From the NCBI GenBank assembly GCA_018105865.1, contig CM030869.1:10074573-10138572 (forward strand): 64,000 nucleotides of DNA, in the 5' to 3' direction. Positions 1 to 42,475 of this stretch are shown in pieces; the stretch's first letter is position 1, and every line of letters begins with the position of its first letter. This DNA is from Metaphire vulgaris (lineage: Eukaryota > Annelida > Clitellata > Crassiclitellata > Megascolecidae). The position numbers and the translations under genes are program-made. Below the pieces are notes generated by a model. It was not told where the DNA came from. It did not search any database and saw only the letters and a list, made by a program, of their open reading frames with translations.

Positions 1-72
<72 letters not shown>

Positions 73-75
73 TAG
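1..75 (+). repeat. (TAG)n with (CAG)n
   Basis: Trinucleotide run that begins before the window. Confidence 0.95.
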
Positions 76-799
76 TAAGAGGAGGAGGAGGAGTTGAAGT
101 AGTGATAGTTGTATTTTGCAGTTATAATTATAGTAGTTGTAGTAATAGGCCTATATACTGTAATTTATCCACTTTACGAATGCGCTTACAGTAGATAGAA
201 TCTTATCATGTGTTTCAGCGTTGAGTACTTTAGCGAAGATATCGGGTCATGACCTCGAGTCGCTTAAACGAAGTCAAGACGACGAAAATGAAAACCAGAA
301 AACCTGAGGACAATTGAAGCCACCATCAATGCGTGTTCTCTAATGTCATTTATCATGCGCCAATATATTTCGTCTTTCGACGAAAAACGACACTCGCTAT
401 TTCCGTAGCGTCCGGATTTTTGGTTCTACGGACTTGGGGGGTAGGGGGTGAGTTGGGGTGAGGTGGGGGTGCGGTGGAGAGTTTCATGTTATCCTCGTTA
501 ATTGCGGAAGTTGGTGCTATTTTTGGAGACGGTTTTTGTACGTAAAGATGTCAGCGTATTCAGATGAGCCTTGCGAATGAGCACTCATTGAGCAGTGAGA
601 CATCGCCCAGACATTAGCGTCGACGTACACGTTTCCCGACCGAACATTCGCCTTCTGCTTCCGGGTTCTTTTCCGTCTCCGCCGCCGCCGCCGCCGCCGC
701 CGACGCAGCACCAAAGAACGTCAACAAGAACTAGTAATGATTGCAAATATGCGACTGTCGACCGACTTACTTTACTGTCTTCGCTATAGAAATTTCGTG

Positions 800-839
<40 letters not shown>

Positions 840-899
840 ATACGGTCACTGTTACTGTGGAGCAGTCACTGGCCAATATTTGAAGGACTCTACGCCATG

Positions 900-1084
900 C
901 AGGGATATTTTTAAACACCCCTAACATCCTCCGAAAACCCCCGAATTTTAAAGAACGACACCCCCTCCCAACTTTTCCCCAATCCGAGCCTGAGATGCAG
1001 CCCTAACACCCTCCAACACACCCACCCCAATTTTAAACCGACAGCCCCTCCGCCCCCGAATTGATAATCCTAGAAATAACCCCG
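900..1084 (-). mobile_element. hAT-type MITE, family A
   Basis: Ends are CAGGGATATTT and a degraded CCCG end (AAATATCCCTG in other copies). Perfect 8-bp duplication acgccatg on both sides. C-rich interior. Confidence 0.82.
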
Positions 1085-1138
1085 ACGCCATGTTAAGCGT
1101 GGACAGTTAAAGAAAAATTCCGTACAACGAGAGAAATA

Positions 1139-1552
1139 ATGAGAGAGGGAGAGGGAGAGGGAAAGGGAGAGAAAGAGAAAGAGAAAGAGAAAGAGCGACA
1201 GACAGACAGACAGATAAGCAGAATACAAGCGCGTGGAGAAAATCTGGTCCGAACCATTTAGATCCATTAGCTGCGAACTATTCGTGTGTGTGTGTATGTG
1301 TGTGTGTGTCTGTGTGTGTGTGTGTGTGTGTGTCTGCTAGTGTAAGGCGCCGTCTTACCGGTCGTAAAAGATCCGGTGACGAAACTTATCGAGACGGCGG
1401 CACACGCGTACAGTGACACCAACTGACACCAACATCACCGCTAGCTACGCACCAAACAAATCAAACAAATGCCCAGCGCCGATTCTAAACTCTAAAGTAA
1501 CCAAACTCCGACAATAATGATCGCGATTTGGCTTATTTGACTCGATGCCTAA

Positions 1553-1633
<81 letters not shown>

Positions 1634-1660
1634 GACAGAGACAGAGAGAGAGGCCGACTG
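1139..1660 (+). repeat. GA-, GT-, CA- and GACA-rich simple repeats
   Basis: Runs at 1139-1215, 1284-1333 and 1553-1652, separated by unique sequence with no gene seen. Confidence 0.9.
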
Positions 1661-1854
1661 AATCTTCTGATCGATTTTAGAAGAAGTTTTCTTCCAACTC
1701 AAACACTCAAAGCATCACATAACTTTTAAACACACTTCAAGTAATAAGTCACTATAACTCCCTTAATTATAAAAACAAAGAAATACAGTTGAATATAGCA
1801 AAGCACAGGCGACTTCGCCTTTATGTCCCTCCTCCGTCCAAGACGGTGATGCTG

Positions 1855-2035
1855 GGGGGAAAGATCCGTGACCCGCGACAACCCTCTACTCTGGAACGCT
1901 CTTCCCGCCTCAGTGACATCGATTATATCCTTCGAGGCGTCTGCCACTGCCCTCAAGACGCACTTATTTCGCTCATCTTACGAACATTTGTAAATCGCTC
2001 TTGATTTTAGCTCTAGCTATGTTATAGCGTTTAAT
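1855..2035 (+). pseudogene. LINE 3' end fragment (RT C-terminus)
   Basis: A broken frame reads LWNALPASVTSI and then FATALKTHLFRSSYEH. This resembles the 'LWNSLP...FKSxLKTHLF' end of non-LTR retrotransposon reverse transcriptases. A 3' tail 'tatgttatagcg' follows. Confidence 0.6.
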
Positions 2036-2483
2036 AAATCATCAAGGGAATAGAAAGCAAACATACATTTATCATCGATAGTTTGTCCGGCCGGATACCC
2101 TGGATTTGACCTGGATCTTTAGTGATTTGGATTTGGTGTGCCATCGGTTGATGCTCCTGTGCATTATGAAAGTGGTGCTATAGAAGTTTAAGATTAGATT
2201 AGATTAGTACTATTAGATACAGATTAGAAGTAAATGGAAAACTAAATTAAATAGTAATATTAAATAGACATACAGTAACAGGAAGTCATTTTTTCAAGTC
2301 TGACCAACTAAAATAAGCTTTTAAAATACATTAAGGCTTACAAATTAATTAACTAAAAACTCTCATGGCGCATTTTTACCATCCACTCGCTTCGATTATC
2401 GGGCTCACTTGTAGCCATTGTTGAATCTAAGCGGAGTAGATATTAACAGATTCTTCTTGTCGAATCCGGATTCGGACATCCAG

Positions 2484-2852
2484 TGTTTTATCAAGGTCTG
2501 TTGGGGGGAGGGGGTCCTCCAAACCACCCACAAAAATCCCAGCAATGACCAGTGGCGTCGCCAGGAATTTTGGGTTGGGAGGGAGATAAATGAGGGCTGG
2601 CGTGTCAGATTTCTTACCCAACCCTACATACACCCTCCACAAAAAACTTTCTCACCGGATTTGCGCGAATAAGGTAGGTGGTCTGGGAACAGGTTTGGGG
2701 GGGGGGGGGTGCAGTTGCCCCGATTTACTCCCCCCTCGTGGCGACGCTAATGGAAATGGTACAAATTTTTGCATTGAACTGTGTCTCTTCCCCTCCAGCT
2801 ACAGCTAAGCCAATCCTTACCCCAAGGTCTGGAGTCCCGATAAAACACGACC
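2484..2852 (+). mobile_element. hAT-type MITE, family D, degraded and interrupted
   Basis: The left end CAGTGTTTTATCAAGGTCTG and the distal CCCGATAAAACACG block resemble family D. Between them is a second G-element-like insertion from about 2551 ('agtggcgtcgccaggaattt' to 'cctcgtggcgacgct'). Confidence 0.55.
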
Positions 2853-3078
2853 TGAAATCGTAATATTCTTGTCGAATGAATATTTTACATTTTCTGCCGT
2901 TTTCCGTTAATTTAATTCTCTAAGATCTTCACAGCGACTGCGGCCGTTGCTTTGTTGTCGCTGGATTTCGGGTAGATCTACTTGAATCTGGATGGTTTTC
3001 AAGTAGCTCGGAGATAATAATTGCGTCCACATAATTATATAAGGAACGCATTAGAGGAAGCTTCAAAAAAATGACCGG

Positions 3079-3170
3079 TGGAGAGAGAGAGGAAGAGAGA
3101 GACAGAGACATAGATAAAGATAAAGAGACACAAGACAGACAGTGAAACAGACAGACAGTGACAGACAAAC

Positions 3171-3212
<42 letters not shown>
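3079..3212 (+). repeat. GA/GACA simple repeat
   Basis: Ends with about 35 bp of (GA)n. Confidence 0.9.
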
Positions 3213-3213
<1 letters not shown>

Positions 3214-3858
3214 GGAGTGACCTAGGGACGAAGAGACTATGAGTAAATATTTTACAAGAAAATTGATTATTTCCCGTTAGTGCTTGACGTCAAAGACTGC
3301 ACCTGCATCTCATTAAAGTACAAAGTGGCGTTGAGCATTTTGCACAGTACTGTATACAGAGCCTAGTCGGTAATCTGGAAAACGAGTGCGGGTTAAAAAT
3401 TTTGTTTTCCATATCCCATCCCACCCAAAATGGAATTTTAAAAAGCTGGGAGAAGCACAGTCCATCCCCCACAACGTTTTAAAAATGCCAATCACTGTTT
3501 ATACACAAACTAATATCGCGAATTTTAAAAAGTTATTGTTGTATTGTACAACGGTTGTAAGCCATATTACTGCTGCTCTTCGCTCTAAGAGTTGTTTCAG
3601 TATTTTTTCGTTGCAACTGGTCGACATTTGTTGAGGCGCTACAGAAGTCAGGATATAAGGAATGACGGCGTTTGACCAGGTGTACTGACAGAACAATGCA
3701 AACGTTGTATGTAAGCAAAACAGGTGGACCATTTTAGAACTGAACGCAAAATATAGATTAGCAAAATAGTCTATCAAACAATCCACCGTAAAGAAATGCC
3801 CCTTTTTGATTCACGTTGTTGTTGTTGTTGTCGATGTTGCCATCGATGTTGTTGTCAA

Positions 3859-4196
3859 CAGTGGCGCTTCCACGTGGGGGATGTGTGGGGATGCATCCCC
3901 CAACGGGGGGGATGCATCCCCACGGATACATCCCCTCCTCTCAAGACAGCGGGCTTCGGTGACAGATCTTTCCGGGGCGGAAACCCTGCTTCGTGGAACT
4001 TGCTCCCGAAGACAGTGACAACTGAGACATTCCCTGATAGGTTCCGGAAACAGTTGAAGACGCATTTGTTTTTGTTTAACAGCTCTTGACTTTTTGATAA
4101 AGCGCTCTTGTCCTTAAATAATAATAATAATAAAAAAAAAAAAATAATAATCGATAGCCATGAAATAATTTACTGCGCTCAAGAAATTGTCTTAAA

Positions 4197-4260
<64 letters not shown>

Positions 4261-4522
4261 GACTTCCAGACTTACTTTTTTGCTTTTAAAACCTATTTTT
4301 GGGCAAAAGTCTAGTAAAACTACGGGGAAAAACTGCGGATGACCTTTTTCAACTAATTTTTCGCGGTAAAAGTGTAATAAAATTATGGATAAAATTACCT
4401 GTCGTCAGCCTTTTTGGGTAAAGTTTATTGATTTTGTCCTTCTATTTTCACCCCCTCCTCTTCCCACCAACTCCCTATGAATTCATTTCACCCTCCACCA
4501 AGAAATCATGGAACCGCCACTG
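3859..4522 (+). mobile_element. hAT-type MITE, family E, split by a LINE tail
   Basis: CAGTGGCGCTTCCACGTGGG at left and ATGGAACCGCCACTG at right. The middle is replaced at 3940-4257 by the retroelement tail. It ends 78 bp before PDE1 exon 1. Confidence 0.75.
3940..4257 (+). mobile_element. LINE 3' end plus (AAT)n tail, inserted in a MITE
   Basis: It encodes WNLLPKTVTTETFPDRFRKQ and LKTHLFLFNSS-stop, the same RT C-terminal signature, then an 'aaagcgctc' tail and an (AAT)n run of about 60 bp. It splits the hAT-type element 3859-4522. Confidence 0.6.
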
Positions 4523-4600
4523 ATTGTGAATGTTGTTGTTGTTGTGAATGTTAATGTTGTTATCATCGATGCTGTTGCTGTTGTTGTTGCGCATGCGCAG

Positions 4601-33663
<29,063 letters not shown>

Positions 33664-33672
33664 GGTATTTGC

Positions 33673-33753
33673 TTAACCCCTTAACTGGGTAACTATTTGT
33701 AACTCAATGTAAGATGGACGAGCGTTACTCGGGGCACCCAGTTAAGGGGTTAA
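33673..33753 (+). mobile_element. TTAA-flanked mini-element, family H
   Basis: Same ends, 81 bp, 10 bp after the PDE1 stop codon, so it would lie in the 3' UTR of a transcript ending there. Confidence 0.83.
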
Positions 33754-33897
33754 ACCAGATGCATTACTATCTCCACTTCTGAGTGATTCCTCAAAGGCGA
33801 CGCTATCCAAATATTCCTGTTACATTGAATTGCATTAGTTTACTATGTTCATTATACTGTTACTATGTTCATTATACTTTTACTATGTTATTATAAA

Positions 33898-33898
33898 G

Positions 33899-33964
<66 letters not shown>
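33898..33964 (+). repeat. (ATC)n joined to a retroelement tail
   Basis: It is followed by gttgacttctagagggttattttag, an eroded tail. Confidence 0.85.
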
Positions 33965-34194
33965 GTTGACTTCTAGAGGGTTATTTTAGTCATGTTCTTG
34001 GCACATCAGTCGATGGTCGTTCCTTGAGTTGGATCGGTGTTCCAGGGGCGTGCAGAGAGTGTTGGACGCCCAGGTCAAGTCGACGAGAAATATCGCAGAG
34101 ACAATGTTGCGCCCCCGTGATGGGCACCCGGGGCCAAATCGATGTAAAAATGTTTGACGAGCAAGAAAAAGGTCGCCGAGTCAATTTTCACGCC

Positions 34195-34455
34195 CAGGGA
34201 CGTCATTTATTGGGGGCATTGCCCTCCTCTGATTTTGAAAAATTTTTTCGCCAATTTTTGTGTTTTAAGTTCATTGTGTTCTCAATTGTTTTTAAAATTT
34301 TATTCCAATCACTGGTATGTACTATGTAGTATCGTATGCAGCATGTACTATGGACATAAACCAATTTGCATACTACATAGGTATTTTAAAAAACACTGCC
34401 TGCCTTGCAGTCGTAAGTCTTGCCTCCCCTGAAAAACAATGAAATGACGTCCCTG
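34195..34455 (+). mobile_element. hAT-type MITE nested in another G/C-ended element
   Basis: CAGGGACGTCATTTATTG to CAATGAAATGACGTCCCTG, perfect duplication ttcacgcc. The host element runs about 34043-34523 (CAGGGGCGTGCAGAG to CTGCACGCTACTG). Confidence 0.85.
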
Positions 34456-35219
34456 TTCACGCCCCCCGTCTGGTCGGCGCCCGGGCTCTACCAGCCCCCC
34501 CCCACCCCCTCTGCACGCTACTGGTAGTCTTCCATTGTCGAATCCAATAAGTCAGTCCGAATGACACTTAACAACCGGTCATGTTTTTCCAGATAACCTG
34601 ATCGGCTAATCATCTTACATTCCGAACCACCGTCGCCGCTCCACGGGCGCCAACCACCGTCTGTTCAGAACGCAAATCGGCGATCATCGTCTGTCTGTAC
34701 CTGGACGCATTTCCCGGGACATCTGTTCGACCAGCAAAGACGTCGGCTTCTCATCCTCTCTTCCTCCTCCTCCTCCTCCTCCTCCTTCTCCGTGTTTCCT
34801 TCTGTATTTTCTCCGAAGACCAATCATTTGCGAGAACGTCTCCTTAGGATACGATTTAAAGTGAAGACCGCAGCTTCAAGGCTATTTTCTCTAATTATTA
34901 TTGCTGATCAATTGTTGCAGACCCTACGCACGGGTCGAAATCTGACGTTATGCGTCCATAGAGAAGACCGAAACTGGATGGATAAGGTCCATCGTTGTTG
35001 TTGTAGACACCATACAGCTTTTGGAGAGGCGAGAGAAAGAGCGGACCAATAATATCCGATATCGGTCACTAAGAACCAAAATGGATAGGCCAACAAGTAT
35101 TGCCTCGCATCTGTTGAACTACTCATGTCACAGCTACGCTGCGAAACATAAAAAACATGCCACTATATATTTATCCATAACTTTGGCCAATGTGAACTGA
35201 TTTTCAAAGTGTTTTCATT

Positions 35220-35700
35220 ATGTTACTCAAAGACAACCATTTTTTCGATCAAAAAAGAAACAGGAAAACCCATCATCAAATTTTTACAAATTGACGAAAA
35301 CCTCCTGTACAAAATTCGCTCAGATTTCGCAAGAGATTTGTAGGGGGCTTTGTAGTGATTCCTTTGCATCAGAAATTTTGGCCCTATTCGCCTCGAATTT
35401 GTCGATTTTTCTACTAAGACGATTTCTCGCATTTTCTTAGCAATAGGCCTACTGTATATAGATGATAAAGGCTACTTAAAGATTAGCAAGAAATCGAAGG
35501 GCCCGAGAGATATCAAACATCTAATTGCAGATTCTTAAAGGACATATAATCGGGTTGGAATGGCGTGAGTTACAAGACAATCGGACGACATAAAATTTTT
35601 GCTATCAAAAACGTCAAGATTTTTTTTTCAACATCGTTGATTTTTGAGAAATTTGATTAAAAATTACTGTCCGCAAATGGCTCAGATTTCGCAAAGTATT
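35220..35700 (+). repeat. Left flanking older repeat of the satellite
   Basis: It shares, in the same orientation, words such as gtagggggc.ttgtagtgat, cgatttttctactaa.acga and aataggcct with 42290-42730 on the other side of the array. Similarity is clear but much lower than between the 333-bp units. Confidence 0.75.
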
Positions 35701-38700
35701 GATGTGTCTATATTGCAAAATATAATAATGCTGGCTATACATTTTATAGATTTTCAAACCTTTAAAACAGTCAGACATCTGATAGATATCCAAAATGCGG
35801 GTCCAGACTCCTGGTAGGCATCGACTGGGCTTCAATCGGTGCAAATATCAAAGCCCTACGACACCACAAATTTTCGCTCAAATTGCGAAAAAAACCATGA
35901 GAATTTTTCGGGCGACCCAAAAACTCATGTCGATATTTCACCCAAATTTCTATCTAGAGCCTTCAAACACCTTGCAGTGATGTCAGTGGAGTAGAAAAAT
36001 CCGTCACTTTCCACCCTATTGATGTGTCTATATTGCAAAATATAATAATGCTGGCTATACATTTTATAGATTTTCAAACCTTTAAAACAGTCAGACATCT
36101 GATAGATATCCAAAATGCGGGTCCAGACTCCTGGTAGGCATCGACTGGGCTTCAATCGGTGCAAATATCAAAGCCCTACGACACCACAAATTTTCGCTCA
36201 AATTGCGAAAAAAACCATGGACTATAGTCCATGAGAATTTTTCGGGCGACCCAAAAACTCATGTCGATATTTCACCCAAATTTCTATCTAGAGCCTTCAA
36301 ACACCTTGCAGTGATGTCAGTGGAGTAGAAAAATCCGTCACTTTCCACCCTATTGATGTGTCTATATTGCAAAATATAATAATGCTGGCTATACATTTTA
36401 TAGATTTTCAAACCTTTAAAACAGTCAGACATCTGATAGATATCCAAAATGCGGGTCCAGACTCTGGTAGGCATCGACTGGGCTTCAATCGGTGCAAATA
36501 TCAAAGCCCTACGACACCACAAATTTTCGCTCAAATTGCGAAAAAACCATGGACTATAGTCCATGAGAATTTTTCAGGCGACCCAAAACTCATGTCGATA
36601 TTTCACCCAAATTTCTATCTAGAGCCTTCAAACACCTTGCAGTGATGTCAGTGGAGTAGAAAAATCCGTCACTTTCCACCCTATTGATGTGTCTATATTG
36701 CAAAATATAATAATGCTGGCTATACATTTTATAGATTTTCAAACCTTTAAAACAGTCAGACATCTGATAGATATCCAAAATGCGGGTCCAGACTCTGGTA
36801 GGCATCGACTGGGCTTCAATCGGTGCAAATATCAAAGCCCTACGACACCACAAATTTTCGCTCAAATTGCGACGAAAAACCATGGACTATAGTCCATGAG
36901 AATTTTTCGGGCGACCAAAAAAACTCATGTCGATATTTCACCCAAATTTCTATCTAGAGCCTTCAAACACCTTGCAGTGATGTCAGTGGAGTAGAAAAAT
37001 CCGTCACTTTCCACCTATTGATGTGTCTATATTGCAAAATATAATAATGCTGGCTATACATTTTATAGATTTTCAAACCTTTAAAACAGTCAGACATCTG
37101 ATAGATATCCAAAATGCGGGTCCAGACTCCTGGTAGGCATCGACTGGGCTTCAATCGGTGCAAATATCAAAGCCCTACGACACCACAAATTTTCGCTCAA
37201 ATTGCGAAAAAAAACCATGGACTATAGTCCATGAGAATTTTCGGGCGACCCAAAAACTCATGTCGATATTTCACCCAAATTTCTATCTAGAGCCTTCAAA
37301 CACCTTGCAGTGATGTCAGTGGAGTAGAAAAATCCGTCACTTTCCACCTATTGATGTGTCTATATTGCAAAATATAATAATGCTGGCTATACATTTTATA
37401 GATTTTCAAACCTTTAAAACAGTCAGACATCTGATAGATATCCAAAATGCGGGTCCAGACTCCTGGTAGGCATCGACTGGGCTTCAATCGGTGCAAATAT
37501 CAAAGCCCTACGACACCACAAATTTTCGCTCAAATTGCGAAAAAACCATGGACTATAGTCCATGAGAATTTTTCAGGCGACCCAAAAACTCATGTCGATA
37601 TTTCACCCAAATTTCTATCTAGAGCCTTCAAACACCTTGCAGTGATGTCAGTGGAGTAGAAAAATCCGTCACTTTCCACCCTATTGATGTGTCTATATTG
37701 CAAAATATAATAATGCTGGCTATACATTTTATAGATTTTCAAACCTTTAAAACAGTCAGACATCTGATAGATATCCAAAATGCGGGTCCAGACTCCTGGT
37801 AGGCATCGACTGGGCTTCAATCGGTGCAAATATCAAAGCCCTACGACACCACAAATTTTCGCTCAAATTGCGAAAAAAACCATGGACTATAGTCCATGAG
37901 AATTTTTCGGGCGACCCAAAAACTCATGTCGATATTTCACCCAAATTTCTATCTAGAGCCTTCAAACACCTTGCAGTGATGTCAGTGGAGTAGAAAAATC
38001 CGTCACTTTCCACCCTATTGATGTGTCTATATTGCAAAATATAATAATGCTGGCTATACATTTTATAGATTTTCAAACCTTTAAAACAGTCAGACATCTG
38101 ATAGATATCCAAAATGCGGGTCCAGACTCCTGGTAGGCATCGACTGGGCTTCAATCGGTGCAAATATCAAAGCCCTACGACACCACAAATTTTCGCTCAA
38201 ATTGCGAAAAAAAAACCATGGACTATAGTCCATGAGAATTTTTCGGGCGACCCAAAAACTCATGTCGATATTTCACCCAAATTTCTATCTAGAGCCTTCA
38301 AACACCTTGCAGTGATGTCAGTGGAGTAGAAAAATCCGTCACTTTCCACCCTATTGATGTGTCTATATTGCAAAATATAATAATGCTGGCTATACATTTT
38401 ATAGATTTTCAAACCTTTAAAACAGTCAGACATCTGATAGATATCCAAAATGCGGGTCCAGACTCTGGTAGGCATCGACTGGGCTTCAATCGGTGCAAAA
38501 ATATCAAAGCCCTACGACACCACAAATTTTCGCTCAAATTGCGAAAAAAACTATAGCTCAAATTGCGAAAAACCATGGACTATAGTCCATGAGAATTTTT
38601 CAGGCGACCCAAAAACTCATGTCGATATTTCACCCAAATTTCTATCTAGAGCCTTCAAACACCTTGCAGTGATGTCAGTGGAGTAGAAAAATCCGTCACT

Positions 38701-41700
38701 TTCCACCTATTGATGTGTCTATATTGCAAAATATAATAATGCTGGCTATACATTTTATAGATTTTCAAACCTTTAAAACAGTCAGACATCTGATAGATAT
38801 CCAAAATGCGGGTCCAGACTCCTGGTAGGCATCGACTGGGCTTCAATCGGTGCAAATATCAAAGCCCTACGACACCACAAATTTTCGCTCAAATTGCGAA
38901 AAAACCATGGACTATAGTCCATGAGAATTTTTCGGGCGACCCAAAAACTCATGTCGATATTTCACCCAAATTTCTATCTAGAGCCTTCAAACACCTTGCA
39001 GTGATGTCAGTGGAGTAGAAAAAATCCGTCACTTTCCACCCTATTGATGTGTCTATATTGCAAAATATAATAATGCTGGCTATACATTTTATAGATTTTC
39101 AAACCTTTAAAACAGTCAGACATCTGATAGATATCCAAAATGCGGGTCCAGACTCCTGGTAGGCATCGACTGGGCTTCAATCGGTGCAAATATCAAAGCC
39201 CTACGACACCACAAATTTTCGCTCAAATTGCGAAAAAACCATGGACTATAGTCCATGAGAATTTTCGGGCGACCCAAAAACTCATGTCGATATTTCACCC
39301 AAATTTCTATCTAGAGCCTTCAAACACCTTGCAGTGATGTCAGTGGAGTAGAAAAATCCGTCACTTTCCACCCTATTGATGTGTCTATATTGCAAAATAT
39401 AATAATGCTGGCTATACATTTTATAGATTTTCAAACCTTTAAAACAGTCAGACATCTGATAGATATCCAAAATGCGGGTCCAGACTCCTGGTAGGCATCG
39501 ACTGGGCTTCAATCGGTGCAAATATCAAAGCCCTACGACACCACAAATTTTCGCTCAAATTGCGAAAAAAACCATGGACTATAGTCCATGAGAATTTTCG
39601 GGCGACCCAAAAACTCATGTCGATATTTCACCCAAATTTCTATCTAGAGCCTTCAAACACCTTGCAGTGATGTCAGTGGAGTAGAAAAATCCGTCACTTT
39701 CCACCCTATTGATGTGTCTATATTGCAAAATATAATAATGCTGGCTATACATTTTATAGATTTTCAAACCTTTAAAACAGTCAGACATCTGATAGATATC
39801 CAAAATGCGGGTCCAGACTCCTGGTAGGCATCGACTGGGCTTCAATCGGTGCAAATATCAAAGCCCTACGACACCACAAATTTTCGCTCAAATTGCGAAA
39901 AAAACCATGGACTATAGTCCATGAGAATTTTTCGGGCGACCCAAAAACTCATGTCGATATTTCACCCAAATTTCTATCTAGAGCCTTCAAACACCTTGCA
40001 GTGATGTCAGTGGAGTAGAAAAATCCGTCACTTTCCACCCTATTGATGTGTCTATATTGCAAAATATAATAATGCTGGCTATACATTTTATAGATTTTCA
40101 AACCTTTAAAACAGTCAGACATCTGATAGATATCCAAAATGCGGGTCCAGACTCCTGGTAGGCATCGACTGGGCTTCAATCGGTGCAAATATCAAAGCCC
40201 TACGACGACACCACAAATTTTCGCTCAAATTGCGAGAAAAAACCATGGACTATAGTCCATGAGAATTTTCAGGCGACCCAAAAACTCATGTCGATATTTC
40301 ACCCAAATTTCTATCTAGAGCCTTCAAACACCTTGCAGTGATGTCAGTGGAGTAGAAAAATCCGTCACTTTCCACCCTATTGATGTGTCTATATTGCAAA
40401 ATATAATAATGCTGGCTATACATTTTATAGATTTTCAAACCTTTAAAACAGTCAGACATCTGATAGATATCCAAAATGCGGGTCCAGACTCTGGTAGGCA
40501 TCGACTGGGCTTCAATCGGTGCAAATATCAAAGCCCTACGACACCACAAATTTTCGCTCAAATTGCGAAAAAACCATGGACTATAGTCCATGAGAATTTT
40601 TCAGGCGACCCAAAAACTCATGTCGATATTTCACCCAAATTTCTATCTAGAGCCTTCAAACACCTTGCAGTGATGTCAGTGGAGTAGAAAAATCCGTCAC
40701 TTTCCACCCTATTGATGTGTCTATATTGCAAAATATAATAATGCTGGCTATACATTTTATAGATTTTCAAACCTTTAAAACAGTCAGACATCTGATAGAT
40801 ATCCAAAATGCGGGTCCAGACTCCTGGTAGGCATCGACTGGGCTTCAATCGGTGCAAATATCAAAGCCCTACGACACCACAAATTTTCGCTCAAATTGCG
40901 AAAAAAACCATGGACTATAGTCCATGAGAATTTTTCAGGCGACCAAAAACTCATGTCGATATTTCACCCAAATTTCTATCTAGAGCCTTCAAACACCTTG
41001 CAGTGATGTCAGTGGAGTAGAAAAATCCGTCACTTTCCACCCTATTGATGTGTCTATATTGCAAAATATAATAATGCTGGCTATACATTTTATAGATTTT
41101 CAAACCTTTAAAACAGTCAGACATCTGATAGATATCAAAATGCGGGTCCAGACTCCTGGTAGGCATCGACTGGGCTTCAATCGGTGCAAATATCAAAGCC
41201 CTACGACACCACAAATTTTCGCTCAAATTGCGAAAAAAACCATGGACTATATATAGTCCATGAGAATTTTTCGGGCGACCCAAAAACTCATGTCGATATT
41301 TCACCCAAATTTCTATCTAGAGCCTTCAAACACCTTGCAGTGATGTCAGTGGAGTAGAAAAATCCGTCACTTTCCACCCTATTGATGTGTCTATATTGCT
41401 ATACAAAATATAATAAAACTGGCTATACATTTTATCCAGATTTTCAAACCTTTAAAACAGTCAGACATCTGATAGATATCCAAAATGCGGGTCCAGACTC
41501 CTGGTAGGCATCGACTGGGCTTCAATCGGTGCAAATATCAAAGCCCTACGACACCACAAATTTTCGCTCAAATTGTCGCAAAAAAAATGCTGGCTATACA
41601 TTTTATAGATTTTCAAATAGTCCATGAGAATTTTCTCTGGTAGGCGACCCAAAAACTCATGTCGATATTTCACCCAAATTTCTATCTAGAGCCTTCAAAC

Positions 41701-42140
41701 ACCTTGCAGTGATGTCAGTGGAGTAGTAAAAATCCGTCACTTTCCACCCTATTGATGTGTCTATATTGCAAAATATAATAATGCTGGCTATACATTTTAT
41801 AGATTTTCAAACCTTTAAAACAGTCAGACATCTGATAGATATCCAAAATGCGGGTCCAGACTCCTGGTAGGCATCGACTGGGCTTCAATCGGTGCAAATA
41901 TCAAAGCCCTACGACACCACAAATTTTTTCGCTCAAATTGCGAAAAAACCATGGACTATAGTCCATGAGAATTTTTCAGGCGACCAAAAACTCATGTCGA
42001 TATTTCACCCAAATTTCTATCTAGAGCCTTCAAACACCTTGCAGTGATGTCAGTGGAGTAGAAAAATCCGTCACTTTCCACCCTATTGATGTGTCTATAT
42101 TGCAAAATATAATAATGCTGGCTATACATTTTATAGATTC
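35701..42140 (+). repeat. 333-bp satellite array, about 19 units
   Basis: Units begin gatgtgtctatattgcaaaa at 35701, 36021, 36355, 36686, 37020, 37353, 37686, 38020, 38356, 38712, 39046, 39378, 39711, 40045, 40382, 40714, 41047, 41384, 41754 and a partial at 42088. Spacing is 331-337 bp except 320 (first), 356 (38356) and 370 (41384). Units are almost identical. Each carries the perfect palindrome CATGGACTATAGTCCATG. Differences are mainly in A-run length. Confidence 0.97.
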
Positions 42141-42289
42141 ATGTCGATATTTCTCCCAAGCGATTTTCCTACTTAGACCAACCCTAGACAATAAAACGTC
42201 TTCGTTCCACGGCAACATCCAACCCTTGTAACAGCAGTAACTCTTAGAAATCAGCTACTGGTACTAGTTAGACGAACCCTACATAAAGA

Positions 42290-42427
42290 AAGATCTAATT
42301 GCAGATTCTTAGTGGTCTTATAATGGGCTTGAAATGGTGAGATGTTCACCAGAAAGTTTGGCCAAATTCACCCTGAATTTGTCGATTTTTCTACTAAAAC
42401 GATTTCTAGCATTCTCTTAGTAATAGG

Positions 42428-42475
<48 letters not shown>

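Noticed and set aside
1..4600. Search for the upstream PDE1 exon with the calmodulin-binding helix
   Set aside because: No KQLE.G- or VDLKK-like exon was seen. The region holds MITEs, LINE tails and simple repeats, so the exon is probably outside the window.
35925..42030. Repeated 60-101 codon frames in both orientations
   Set aside because: They are copies of the 333-bp satellite unit. Single-base indels in the A-run break them freely, so there is no coding constraint.
35701..42140. CRISPR-like periodic array
   Set aside because: Units are 333 bp, contiguous and without unique spacers, in an animal genome.
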